From Agrocybe praecox (lineage: Eukaryota > Basidiomycota > Agaricomycetes > Agaricales > Agrocybaceae), in NCBI GenBank assembly GCA_964017145.1, contig OZ024842.1:2790001-2854000 (forward strand): 64,000 nt of DNA. Direction: 5' to 3'. Below are positions 36,675 to 48,671 of this stretch, piece by piece (position 1 is the stretch's first letter; the number at the start of each line of letters is the position of its first letter). The notes below the pieces were generated by a model. That model was not told the DNA's origin, searched no databases, and saw only the letters and a list, made by a program, of their open reading frames with translations. A program made the translations under genes and the position numbers.

Positions 36675-38542
36675 TCATGTATCCCCAGGATGCAAGGTGT
36701 CGACATCAATCCACGAATCAGTCACCAATCTGATGGCATGTGAGAGTTGGAGAGGTATCAGAGATCGCGGATTAGGTGGCATCAACGAAAGGACAATGAA
36801 ATCCTGTGTACGCGGAGACATATCCATCCACACGCCCATCATCGAATGAAGAAAGCGAAAAAGGCACACCAAGGGGGCAGAGAAAACAAGAATGAATCCA
36901 CCAGGATCGAGACACAAGATAGAACAGACATTTCGCGTGAGTTTGCGTTCTTATTTCAGATATCCATTCCGAATCAAAATACTAACCTTTACCGCGAGAC
37001 TGCCAACGCTGAATCCACCCGAAGTCACTTCAGGCCAACATTTCACTTCCCCTTGCCAATCCAGACAGATGTCTTCCGTACCCGCATCCGTATCCCCTTC
37101 CCCCGAGGCCGAAGAGTCAGAGTCGTAATCTTTCCAGGTACCAGGGGAAGCAGCAGCAGCATTATTATGATGGACCACAGGTGGTACGGGCCACATCTTC
37201 GCTGCTCCGACGGTAAATGTTCTGAATCGTCTGCGCCCGTTGATTTCTACGAGAACCTGGCGCACGATGCACACCCGTATCGATTGGTCTTTCAACAAGT
37301 ACCCATCTCCCATCTTCGTACTGGTAGTCTTCAACTGGGGACTCGAAGGCGGAAGCAGCTCCCGCAGGGATTCCAAAGAACCACAAAGCTGCAGATGAAA
37401 TGGGATAGTCTCCGTGATAGCAAAGACCTGGATCGATGGGATGAACATCTATATTTGTGGTGGTCAACGAACATACTACTAATAGAAGCGACGACGGAAA
37501 GACAGCAAAGCAAAAGTGAATGGACGGACGCACATGACATTCTATATGTTTCATTCCAGAATTTGGCCGTACGTGCATGTTGGCCATCAACTGTTGCCAA
37601 TCTTCTGGAACTGGCTTGATGGATGCAAATACAGAGTCCAGTAAGAGTACAGGACGATGTGGTCGGGTTCGGGGACGGTAGTTTAACATGGTAATGTATC
37701 TGATCAATGAAGAGTCAGTATTGATATGGACGGTGCTCTGCAGGATAGTACCCGTTGCAATGTGGTTTAGACTGCGCGGGTAAATGCCTTCAGAAAACTC
37801 ACGTTTTGTTCGTGGTCCATGACGCGAGACGATATGACCTCGTTCGAGTAATTGTAACACTGAGGGTATACAAACATCTCACGAAGAGTGCAGGTATTCC
37901 AAGAAAAGTGGCCTCATATGATGGTGGTAAACGCCATGCCTTCCCTTGCACCTCATAGAATGGAGGAATCGGGATGGAAATAGGAAGTATTGATGGGCAC
38001 CTCTGTTCAATGCCCGACGCAGTCACCACTTCGTCTGGTAATTTTTTCCAAAGCACCCTCGTTTCAGAAACTAGGGCGATGGATACCGAACCGCTATCGG
38101 CAACAGAAAGGTTCATTTGTCCACACAACTTGAAGAAAAAGAAAAAGAAAACATCAGTAAGGTAGGCAAACTTAAGGTTCTGCTACCGGGGAAATTCTAT
38201 ATTTTTAACGATACAAAATTAACACACCTTAACAGTGACACGGGAGACGGTTTCTACGTTCTTTACACCAAGTTCGCCAACAATCCGCGCATTCCGCCCA
38301 TATGTTGGTAACCTCGAGCCTTCTTCCTGATCCTTGAGTATTAATGTCGCTTGTGGCCAGTCCCTCTTGAATGTCCCGTTAGGAGGTGTAATACCCACAC
38401 GAGGCGTGAATGCGACGGTTTCTTCTCCTGCATAGGGTACCGTAGAGTATGTTGGAGGCAGGGAGGTTGAAGCGGAAGGTCCTGAAGCACCTGGAGATAG
38501 ATCGCAGCTACTGGAATACGCTGGAAGGGTAGACATGGTCAT
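36675..38542 (-). CDS. Arrestin-like (alpha-arrestin/ART-type) protein
   Basis: Alpha-arrestins are adaptors that recruit ubiquitin ligases to membrane transporters. Exon 1 from ATG 38542 (MTMSTLPAYSSSCDLSPG) contains a Pro/Ser-rich leader with a PPTY motif (a WW-ligand type) and the first beta strands (VGELGVKNVETVSRVTVK). Exon 2 continues LCGQMNLSVADSGSVSIALV to SIPIPPFYEVQGKAWRLPPS, ALFVRCLYTLSVTITRTRSY. Later exons read YITMLNYRPRTRPHRPVLLL, SIKPVPEDWQQLMANMHVRP, FIPSIQVFAITETIPFHLQL and SIRVCIVRQVLVEINGRRRF. The final exon starts DFIVLSLMPPNPRSLIPLQL and ends DTLHPGDT. The mix of N-type and C-type arrestin strands and the basidiomycete FNYRPRTRP-like motif support the family. Total about 490 residues. 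Confidence 0.86.
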
Positions 38543-39398
38543 TTCGAGTTGTTTCCAGGACGGTGTGAAGCACAAGACAGGAGTACTTTGAAATAACCAA
38601 CGAAAGTTCCTTTGCCAGCAGAAGTATCCAAGATAATGTGGGTAAAGCAGTACGAGTAAGAGGACGGGCAGTATATGTAGTAGCCGAGGGCAAAATTACA
38701 CCATTCTGTATTGTTTAATCTTCAAGATATAACTATAGTCAGCATGGGGATCAGGCTGACAGACACAGTTATAGGCCAATGACTTACACATGGTAGACTA
38801 TATATACCTTGATGATTAAGATACATTTTTAGCTCGTCGGACTTCGTTCGGATGTCAGTAGCGGGAAGAACCTTCTTAGAATCTTATTCCCAGGGACTCT
38901 CTCTGAGTCTCAGTGTTGCGCATACAGCGCATCACAGTACATACGATCCCATAAGGTATAATGAGGGATTGTTCGACGTCGGTTTCGGAGCGGCAGGTGC
39001 ATGTTGCGGGCGGAGGAGGTAGAGGGCGTCACTTGGAAAAAGACATCGTAACCTGCCGTTATACAAAGAGCGGCATTCGTGTAAAGCCCCATTAGAAAAT
39101 GACCAAAACCAAAACTTCGACCATTTCGTTTCAATTGAGTTTCCCGACGCGTTGGAAACGTGTCAAATCGAAGAGCTTTGCGCGTCGGATCCGAAGCCTC
39201 ATGAGAACCTTGCGACAAAGAATGTAGAACCTATGACGAGATGGAAGTATCGTGCTAGCCTAAGTGATAGTATCGATAGTTATGATAAGTTATCAGATAT
39301 CAAGGTCACCGATCAAGCACGCGCGCATCATTCTTTTACATCAAGCATTTCGCCGTTAACATACTAATACATCATACACTACAGTCCGCGATCCTATG
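38543..39398. other. Intergenic, doubtful exon-like frame on minus strand
   Basis: About 850 bp. A minus-strand frame ending at 38910 (GRSFGFGHFLMGLYTNAALC within it) follows an ATAG acceptor-like site but has no start and no recognised family. It may be leader or spurious. No supported gene. Confidence 0.3.
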
Positions 39399-41267
39399 CT
39401 ACGTGTACGTTATCCACCAATTAATTAATGCAAAAACACCCAGAGGAAATACTGCGATATCCCTGACGTCAATCAGTGATGAGCCAAGCCAACTTCGACG
39501 GTAAGGACCTATCCGCATTGTCTCCAAGCTGAAAAAGTGGGCCACAGTCTTGACGTGCTGTAAACATCCACTGAGGGATATCATATTTGTTTCTGAATGA
39601 TGACTTCCGGCATTCAACTCAAACCAGCCTGTTCTCCGTCGTGGTCCAGACCCGAGCTTGTTTAAACTATTGGAGGAAATCGGGGTTGGCAGACCGCTGG
39701 AGTAATAAGGGTTCAGCTCCATGTCGTCTGTGTCAGAGTCGGTAGCATTTTCACTGGTTACATGCGTTGTATGAGGAGAGGTATAGGCGACATCTGAAGT
39801 ATTCTTGGAATGCGTAGCGCGGCGGCGAAAGGTATTCCTGATGTTGGATAAAAAGACGACCATAAGTGATACGGCGAAGAGCAGGATGTAAAACATGTAA
39901 ATTGCAAGCTGGTCCGGAAGTATGCAAGGGCTGTCCGCAAATGTGAACTTGTTGCCTGTCCTTAAGTCGGAGGGTACAAGAGATAAGAGCTGGAAGCCAG
40001 GTCTTCGAACGTTCATTACCATCGATATGCTTTTAACAGTGATCTCTGTGACTGGCCGAGATCGACCTCCAGAAAGAGGAACTTGATGTGTATATTCACA
40101 ATAATCATGGTCATCGCCACTATATATCTGTGAGTGGTCATTCATATTCAAAGGATAGGAATAATTTTACCTGAAAACTGCCACGGGTTTGAAGGACTCG
40201 AGTAAGCGCAAAGAAGATTGTTTTTCCAGCACATTTTGATATCCATTTCCAAGACCTGGTCGGATGGTTCCATGCTCTCGAAGAGGACCGCAACTTTTGC
40301 CATCCGGTCTATACAGTGGAATGTGTGTGAACAAAATGACAGGATCTACATGTTCCTCTAAAAACACGTTAAAACAGGGTTTCCTTTGAATTGTTTAAAC
40401 GCACCGGCAGCAAACCTCTTCATGAATTCCAGTGCACCCTTTTTCTTTGGGACCCATTGGTCAAATGTTTTCTTTTGACCGTTTCGCTTTGAATCCTCAT
40501 CCGCATATGCAGGAGCGTCGAGCAAGATGAGACTATGGTTCGCTATGTGAATTTCCCGGTTGGGAGAGCCAAAGTGCTTCGTATATCGCGAACGAGCAAG
40601 TGTGGAGAATTGGTACGCATTTCCAAGCCTGGAGAACTGTCAGCAAATGGTGGCCATTGAGAACATGCAAACTCTATACCCGGTATCATGGTTTCCTGGA
40701 ATGAAATATTGCGGAATGTTTTCTGAGTGAAAAATGTTCCGAAATCTCTGATAGTATTCTTCGTATCTAGTACCGCATGGCCAGACGTCATTCGAGGAAC
40801 GAGCTCAACGGAACGTAAGGGACTTACTCGGAGTCAGGCATATCATACCGGCCATTGTCCATCATGTCTCCCAGGAACACGATAGCATCCGGACGCTTTT
40901 GTAAGGCTACCCGCCAACTCTTCTTCAGGTTCAAGTCCACAATAACTCTGGTAATATACGATAACACAGAGCCCCGATTAGGATATGAATGCTGGTCGAT
41001 TATCTGCGGGTCGGCAACAAGCAAAATATGGACAGGTCTTGAGGGATGTCCTGCGGCATTGAAGTCATCCTGGATGATTGAGCTGAGTCAATAGGATAGT
41101 AACTTGTAACTTGAATGTGATGGACGAACAGGATATAAGCTTGCATCTGGCCATGTACAGCTCCTAACATCTTGACTGAACGTCCCTAGTTCATACCACA
41201 GTATAATCAATACCCAGACGATCCTTAGTACGTTGACGGCTGCCCGCCGTTTAGATAACAATGCCAT
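39399..41267 (-). CDS. Ted1/Cdc1-family ER metallophosphoesterase
   Basis: These enzymes (yeast Ted1 and Cdc1, mammalian PGAP5/MPPE1) remove ethanolamine phosphate from GPI glycans in the ER or early secretory pathway. ATG 41267 starts MALLSKRRAAVNVLRIVWVL, with a transmembrane anchor. After a 62-bp intron comes DDFNAAGHPSRPVHILLVAD then PQIID (metal site DxQ in place of DxH). Next are FLGDMMDNGRYD (GD metal motif), a GNHDTG-type block in the next exon, VDPVILFTHIPLYRPDGKSC, and SGDDHDYCEYTH, a diagnostic family motif. Two C-terminal membrane segments (IYMFYILLFAVSLMVVFLSN and VFPLGVFALINWWITYT) flank a Ser/Thr-rich loop. Total about 560 residues. Confidence 0.9.
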
Positions 41268-41714
41268 GCATTCCAAAGGTAGCTGTCTGGATCTTTGTGG
41301 GACAGGAGAGAAAGAGAGAGAGGTCAGCGGCGCTAGTTGGTGAAAACAAGGATGAAATTCGAAATTCGAAGGCTTGAGCGTTAACTAAACTTCTACAAAC
41401 GAACGTGGGTCGGCAATGCTCGTGACCCCACTTATAACTGCCCAGGGGAAGCCTAATATTAACTATTTTACCCCGACTCGTCTCTCAAAAAAGCACAGTG
41501 AATGGTTGTAGACGAATAATGGCATGACAGGGTTCAAAATATGCCAGGAGACTTGAAGATATCACGGAGTTCATCTGGGTGTGGAATTTGAAGTTGATAA
41601 ATAATCTCGCATTCGAATCCAGGCCATTTAACTGTATAGCGTCATCTTGAAATCCATCTCTCGCAGTTCTAATTACTCGGGGAGCCCAAACGATTTTCGA
41701 GTAAATATCTAGTG
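41268..41714. other. Intergenic, promoter of the metallophosphoesterase gene
   Basis: About 450 bp upstream of ATG 41267 on the minus strand and 3' of the complex I subunit gene. No coding signal was seen. Confidence 0.4.
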
Positions 41715-42061
41715 TTAATGGTGTTTGTGGCCGCTATGGCCGTCATCGTGGAAGCCGTGGTCGCCCTAGACAGTCGTTTAGACGTTGAAATACAGAGGAA
41801 ACCGAAGAGAACTCACCAAGAGTTTTGCACCGTCCTTTCTGTGAGTAACATTCAGCTGTGGAACAAAGGCGAGCGATACAGCAAGACGAACCTAGCACGG
41901 TAGAAAATGAAGAACCACATGCTGGCTCCCAGAGCTTTAGCAAGGAAGTTGTAGCCTGCACCTGGAAGGTGTGGATGAAATCCTGGAGCTTTAATTCATG
42001 ATGAATTTACAGATACAGGAAATAGCCTCGCCCTGAACGACGTACTGTATCCCCCAGCCAT
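41715..42061 (-). CDS. Small complex I subunit, NDUFB2 (AGGG)-like
   Basis: A 59-residue protein spread over four exons. ATG 42061 opens MAGGY, and a GTACGT intron leads to RFHPHLPGAGYNFLAKALGA, SMWFFIFYRARKDGAKLLG and GDHGFHDDGHSGHKHH then TAA. Intron phases agree at all three joins. The MAGG start, a Gly-x-Met-Trp-Phe membrane helix, and Arg..Asp-Gly..LLG followed by a His-rich end match the layout of NDUFB2, an accessory inner-membrane subunit of NADH:ubiquinone oxidoreductase. The first acceptor could instead be 6 bases upstream, giving YTPGFHP. The homology call is from memory of the human protein pattern. No single exon is long enough to show as an ordinary ORF. Confidence 0.65.
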
Positions 42062-42255
42062 TGTCACCGTCGTAGTGTACTCACTGTAAGTGTAGACTGT
42101 AGTCTGTAGTGTCGGAGAGGAACGTATTTACATTTGTTTGTGCCATCCGACGCGACCTTGTCGCGCTTCTAAAGTCCTTTCCCAGCCACGCTCAGGCCGT
42201 CTATTTAACTCTTTTTTCACTCACTTCCCTCTCCGCCACTTGGGCAGTCGGAATA

Positions 42256-45200
42256 ATGGAAATTGAGACACCAAAAAAGAGGAAACGCGATGCGACGCAT
42301 CCCGTAGTTTGCTATGACGCGGAGAGTAGAACATTCGATCGTGTATTCAAAGGTATTGAGATTTCAGTTCTCGACCCTTAAAAACCTCTGACTCGCAAGA
42401 TCACAGAGGATTCTCTGGATGCTATGAAAGATGTTGTCAGAAAGAAACTGAATATCCCTTCTTCGACCCCACTATTTCTGGCTCAAGTGCGCGATGGACA
42501 AATCGTTGATTTGGAAGACGGTAATTAAACATTTATGGAATGCGAAGTTGGAAATAAATTCATCGGCATTTATTTTCAGACGAAGACTTCGAAGCATTCT
42601 CTGCATTCGCTCGTATCTCTTTAGCAGTCAAAGTCAAAGTTATCCAAGGACAGAACGCGAACGCGTCGGCTCCTATTGAACGAAAAACCAACGTCAGTTA
42701 GCACGATTTCAGCTCATAAACACCAACTCAGGTCATATATCTTAGGTGCCGGTGTCAATCTCAGTAGGAGAGGGAAGGAAGCGAAAGAAGAAGAAGAAGA
42801 AACGCTTTGCAGATGCAAACACGGAGTCCACATCTGTTGTAAACGCCCCTCAACACTTATCTGCCGCGGAATCATCGCCGGAGACGGAGCTTCCACTTAA
42901 AAAGCGCAGAGTATCATTTGCAGAGCCACCTCCACTTCATGAAGGCAGGAACAAGGCGGAGTCAAGTAAGAAGTCCGATGTGGAGGCGTCTGCGACCAGC
43001 AGTAAAAAGATATCTAACGAAATACAAAAGCCTACTCTCACTGACTCTGTTAAGGACTCTGAGGGAGGGGAGGGCATTCCAGACACGTCAAAGAAGGAAA
43101 AGAGGAAGAGGAAGAAAGAGAAAACTACTTTTGACGAAGGCCAGAGTGTCCCAGAGGCTTCAGAAACGAAAACAAAGAAGAAGAAGAAAGGCAACGAACT
43201 TCTCGATACCAGCGATGCGAGCAAGACCACACAAGTCCCAACCGCTATTGATGAAACTCCTCAAAACAACACATCAAAGAAAAGGCCGAGGGATGAACCT
43301 TCGATTGAAGAGACTAGTATCGAAACCAGTGCTGCTACTGCTGACGCTGATGCCAAAAGTAACGACGAACCTCCTGCAAAAAAATCAAAGAAGAAGTCTG
43401 CAAGAATACCAGATTCAGCAGACGCTGGCATCGAACCCACAGCAGGGTCTCAACCTCCGCCTTTAGATCTCCCATCTTCAAGCCTTCCTGTCCAACCCTT
43501 AGGTCAAGCACAAGATTCCAAGAAGACCAAACGTAAAAAGGATAAGACGGTAGTTGAGGAAGGCCTCACAACGGATGCCGAAAAAAATGAAGCTGAAATT
43601 CCCAAGAAATCCAAGAAATCTACTGTATCTAAATCAGATTTGAGCACAGTTGAACAGTCTTCATCTGTCGGAGAAAAGACGAAAAAATCCAAGAGCACGG
43701 TTGACTCTGATTATTTAAACAAAAAGGTCATTGATGCCGTTCCTCAAAACCCCTCAGAAGGTAACGCGATATTTAAAATCCCATTTCTTTTTGCCATCTT
43801 TATTCCTGACTTTCGAACTATCTCCGGTAGTCACACACACGTCCTCCGACGTTGATGTAGGAACATCGAAGGAAGTGCAGAAAGGGGGCAAGGAAGTGGA
43901 AGTTGACGAGGCGAACAAAGAGAAGGACGTAACTGCAGGTTGGTAAATGTCTGACATCAAGCCAAATTATGTATGCTAAACTGTCGCCTCAGTCAAAGCA
44001 CCCAAGAAAACTAGTAAAAAGAAGAAAGATCTTGTCGACAATACTAATCCAACTGGCGCGAATGAAGGTTAGCTTTGTCTACACTGTCACTGTACATCTT
44101 TGAAAACGACATATACAATAGATGCTGCCGTCCAAGAGTCTGCTAAGCTGTCTCGGTTGGATGCAGCAAGAGCTCGAATGGAGCAGATGGTAGCGGCCAA
44201 GCAAGCTGAACAGCCGGAGACACAGAAAACACCTCGCTCTGAACCCGCGAATAAGAGGCAGTCTTCCAAAAAGCCTCTCGATCTAACGGAGACTCCCAAT
44301 CCTCCTGCAGATGACCTAAATCAAACAACACAGCAAGACGATGAACACCCCGACGAAGCCCCTATACCCCATGCTGAATCAAGCACAACAGTCGAAAGTA
44401 TTTCCACTAAAGATACTTCGGAGAAAAGTGATCCCACCTCTAAAAGCGAAAAGCCACCTGCACCTTGTCCGGTCTGTGGTGTATCCCCATTCCATGCGCG
44501 ATCTCGCTGTCGTATTATCAAATCCGGCATAAAGGCTATGCGCAAGCGCATTACAGAATTGGAGGAAGATGCAACAGAGGCCACCGATGACCATCGCTCG
44601 GCTATCATCGCTGAATTGCAAACACTCATCGCGAAAAAGACAAAGAAACCGCGCGCCTCTGACGTCGTGAAGCCTGTCAATCCCGTTCTAGTGCAAGAAT
44701 CTGAAGCTGATGTGGCTGACCTAGAGTTGGCGGCCGCTGAAGCGTCCGCGACCCTCCCTAAAAAACCAAGGAAGTCCCGTGTCTCTGAAGTCACGAAGAC
44801 TCCTGTGTCCCATGTAGAACCGCCCATGGCGCCTGAGGCTGAGGCCCAGGCTGCAGAGCCATCCCCAAATAGCTTACCGGTGTTGAAGCCTCCACCAGCT
44901 ACTCAGCCAGGTTCTAAAATCCGGTCGTCTTCAAGTCAAGCGACAAATCAATCACCTCTCTCTATCCAAGCATCTTCTTCCAATAAAGCTGCCAATAGCT
45001 CCCAGAATCCTTTTCTGACAGTGTCCCCTTTGAAGGTTTCAGAAGGGCCTCTTCAACTGGATTTCTTAGCTTTTGGAGATGTCTCGCAGTATTCGGAAAA
45101 AGATATCCAAGCCCTCATTCGGGGACCAAGACCTTCACAGATCCAGGATATTCCTGAGTCTGATACGGACGATGACAATGATCAAGAGGAAGAAGAGGCT

Positions 45201-46850
45201 GTTCTCGAAGAGGACGACGTCCAAGAAGAGAAGTTACCGCGCAATGCTAGTCGGATTGAGTATCCTAGTTCTTCAGATGCTGGAGATGACGACGACGACG
45301 ATGAAGAAGAAGAAAAAATTGCAGCCCCAAAGTTCTCTCAACGTTCGCACGATTCTCAGGCGGGCGTACAAGCTGACGGAGGTGATTTATCATTTCGAGA
45401 TGTAGACGAGAATGGAAGTTCTGTCGAACCCGATAACTCAGGGGATGTTGCTGCTAATGCAGCTGTGGATGCTGATCTCGCTCCAATTGCCGCGAGCAAT
45501 CAACGTGAAGACAGCGAAGAGAAAGATAGCGACGACGACGATTCAAACGCTCCTATTGAATCCAAAGCCGATAATGATAATGAAAGGCCTATCCTGGAGT
45601 CTATGGCTCCTTCTAATTTACCTGCTCCTCCACACAGAGCAGAAGCAGATGATGCTCATGATCCAATTGAATCGTCGGATGACCCTAGTGTTCCTCCTCC
45701 TTCGCAACCCGAACAAATTGCTTCTGATGATGATGCACATCCTTTCGAGTCGACACCAAAACTTGAAGTAACTACACGGACGAGAAGTCAAAGGGTGAAA
45801 GCTCAGAGTAATGCTAAGACAGCGACTCCTGCAGCGACTCAGCCGGCCAAATCATCTGACGATCCGGAAGAAGTGGTTAGACCTGCGCGCAAAACCCGTA
45901 GCTTGACAAAACTTACTGAGATGCCAGTACCTCCAAATCCATCCGCTCGCATGATACGTCCTTCCGCTACTCCTGCCCCCAGAACTCGACGACAACTTGC
46001 GACCGCTCGTGAACAGAGTCAGGACAGAGAAGCAACACCAGGAGTGCCGGAAGTGGTGGGGAGAACCTTAAGGGCCACAGCTACAAGGGCCGCGAAAACG
46101 CCTGCGAAGACCCCCGCGAAGGCTTCTAAGACGCCTGCAAAACCCCCCGCAGGAGTAACGAAAGTGACCACTGCTAAGCCGCTGTCGAAGCAAGCACCAC
46201 CGCAATCGCCTCCTAAAACACAGGCAAAACCGGCAGCAACACAGGTCGAATCTGACGAATCCGAGTCTGAGGTTTCTGGGGGTAATAACGCTGCCAACGC
46301 ATCTGTGGCAGAGTGGGAAGTGCTTCAAGACAATGCTGCTTCGCAGGTCGATACTGATGCTACTGCAATGGTCGATGAGCTTCTTCCTAGCCCAAAATTT
46401 TCTAGTTCTAAATCTACCCGGAACTCCAACGGCCATCGTTTAAATGGATCAAGTCAAGGGCCGTTGTTCTTCCCCGCAGAAAGTCAGCAATCGTTCCCAT
46501 ACTCTCAGTATCCCGATCTCCATCCCGGGACTCAAGCAGCTATTTCAACGAATGACTCTGATGACGAAGAAGAAGTTCTGGCAGCCGTAGTTAAACCATC
46601 AGCGCCCCTTAAACAGCCATTTCCCTCGTTGAGGGCAATCGCTAGCCAAGTGCCAAACTTCTTGAAACCCAGGCTGTCACAGTATGCACAAAAAGCAGAG
46701 GAACCGGCCGACATGTATGGTCAAAGTGGAAAGCAGTCAGATGATGAAGAAGATTCAGCCACAGATAGTGACTCGGAAACCGAAAACAAGTCTGTCTCTC
46801 ATATTCCAACTGGAAGACTGGCAGGCACCAGACAAACCAAAAAAACCTAA
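42256..46850 (+). CDS. Giant lysine-rich, disordered, probably nucleolar/nuclear protein with zinc knuckle
   Basis: About 1,440 residues over seven or more exons. ATG 42256 opens METE-like MEIETPKKRKRDATHPVVCY with an immediate basic cluster. The first exons form a small ordered domain, possibly ubiquitin-like (ITEDSLDAMKDVVRKKLNIP, STPLFLAQVRDGQIVDLEDD). Then comes a very long Lys/Ser/Glu/Pro-rich region with repeated KKKKK and KKSK blocks. Around 44460-44530 it encodes CPVCGVSPFHARSRCRIIKS, a C-x2-C-x5-H-x4-C zinc-knuckle pattern followed by a charged helix. Acidic stretches (DDDDDDEEEEK near 45280-45310), a KTPAKTPAKASKTPAKPP AT-hook-like basic repeat near 46090-46150, and the end GTRQTKKT follow. 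The composition resembles nucleolar or chromatin scaffolds. No orthologue was recognised. Function is unknown. Confidence 0.82.
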
Positions 46851-47318
46851 ACTAATCAAAACTTTCTAATTCTTGACATTTCATTTTGGAGCGCTTGCTT
46901 CATGTTAGACTTGCTATGATTGATCGTTCAAACTAGTTTTCTTGTTAGGACTCATTTGTATTATATGATAGTTATCATCATCTGTAGCATATAACACGTT
47001 TATATATATTCGATATCTTGTTTCGCCGTTATGCGATCGTATGATACAGGGTTCTGTCCTTCCGTCCTTCCGTCTAGCTTAGACAGCTCCAAATTACAAC
47101 ATCACGGTGATACTTATTACATACTCCTTGGACCTTGAATAATAGCGACATCACGCCACAGACACCATATACTAGTGTGCCGTAAGATGAAATCGTGACA
47201 TGGATGTGGATTGTTCGTAGCTCTCAAGGAACGTTGGAGCGCCAAGGTCGATATAGGCGCCCTCCACAAATGGTATTTTTACGTAGGGTATATCGTTTTC
47301 CGAAAGTGTTTCAAGTTA
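46851..47318. other. Convergent intergenic region
   Basis: About 470 bp between two stop codons facing each other; AT-rich with possible polyadenylation signals. No gene seen. Confidence 0.45.
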
Positions 47319-48671
47319 TTATGTTGACTGTTGGCGTACACACCCTCCCGGTAATAGGAAACGGAATTTTTCCGACTGTTCGATCAAGTAACGGGGGAGT
47401 CCAACTGCAGATTTGAGCCTAGACACATACAGGGTAAGAATTTAAGGTTGCTCCAAATTTGAGGTACAAATGACTTACGGCTTGAGACTCATTTGAGATA
47501 ATAGGTCGACATACTGCGTTGATATCGGTAAGCGCACGTCGGCATTTCCAATAAGTATAAGAATGAATGAAAAGATTAACTGACGCTATATGCTTCTGGC
47601 AGCATCCCAAAGATGTCTTTCCCCTTACATATGGTATCCTGTATTCGTTCTGGATCTAATAGGTTGACTCGACCCGCTATACGATCTGCGTGCGAGAAGC
47701 CTTTCATTTTGATGACATATTCTGGGATGGTTCTGAAACAGTAGCTGCAGTGCCAACCAGAGTCGGCAAGGATACGTTCACTGCTCTTCGAATGTCGGTA
47801 ATAGCTCGTAGCTTGATTCCACATTTGAACGCTTGCGCGCCAACTTGTCAGGCCGATGAACCATTCGAAACTGTAGTTGAATATGGTAAGTAAAACAGAA
47901 AATACCAAGAAGGATTTACAAACTAACCTGTAAAGGAAGTCCCGAAGCTGAAGGTGGAGTGACTGTCCAAAATCACAATGCTTCAGCAGGTTAACAGTAT
48001 GCCGAGCTGGTATTTCGTCCAGATCTGACATAATAACCATACTTTCTGTTTCTGGAGTGAAGCCTTGTATGTGTGATCGGATGAGCATAGTCATAGTATT
48101 CCGTGTATGTGCTTCCACATCCCAAGGAGTTTGGCCAGGACGCAGAGGGTATCCAGGTAGGCTGGTGCGTAGCTTCGTAAGCGCTCTGAACGCAAGGACA
48201 GACATGTAGTTATACTCACAAACTATACACAATCTTGTGCTGAAATCTGGCGAATCTATCGCGGTTGTTCGCAAAGAAAGTCTCCTTTGCCAGTCCAGTA
48301 AAGGTCGCATTCGACTCAATGATCAGGAAGTAGTCCACAACATTATCCAGCTCATTCATCCGCACTTCCAATAACTCAAGCTCGTTACTCATCAGCACTG
48401 CGTCCAGCACCTTCACACTCTCTGTATTCCGCCTTGTTGTCCATTCATGCAACTTGCAAGTATGTTCGTCCACTGGGAGACCCTCGCCGTAGAAATGGGG
48501 TATGATTTCACTCGGGCCGACGTTTTTGTCCCATAATGGTCTCGTCGAATACGAGAGGAGGTTCTTTAGCTGATATTGATTTTGTATGACACCGTAGAGT
48601 GCTGCAGTAACGATGACAGCAGCGACGACGAGGACAATGGCGGATCTTGGCCGGCGAAGCAAGCTAGCCAT
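47319..48671 (-). CDS. Glycosyltransferase family 17 (GnT-III-like)
   Basis: GT17 includes the beta-1,4-mannosyl-glycoprotein 4-beta-N-acetylglucosaminyltransferase that adds bisecting GlcNAc. ATG 48671 starts [20 protein letters not shown], a type II membrane anchor for the Golgi. Catalytic-domain blocks follow: [80 protein letters not shown] (DxDE metal motif), [40 protein letters not shown] and [18 protein letters not shown]. Two small 3' exons add [12 protein letters not shown] and [20 protein letters not shown] then [12 protein letters not shown]. Introns are 45-65 bp and in phase. Total about 370 residues, normal for the family. The acceptor substrate in fungi is not established. Confidence 0.92.

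Noticed and set aside
38910..39218. 102-codon minus-strand frame
   Set aside because: Starts at a TTG, has only an acceptor-like site and no partner exon or family.
42918..43466. 182-codon plus-strand frame rich in Lys and Arg
   Set aside because: Shadow of the lysine-rich gene in another frame; the MPVSISVGEGRKRK frame is continuous with the spliced upstream exons.
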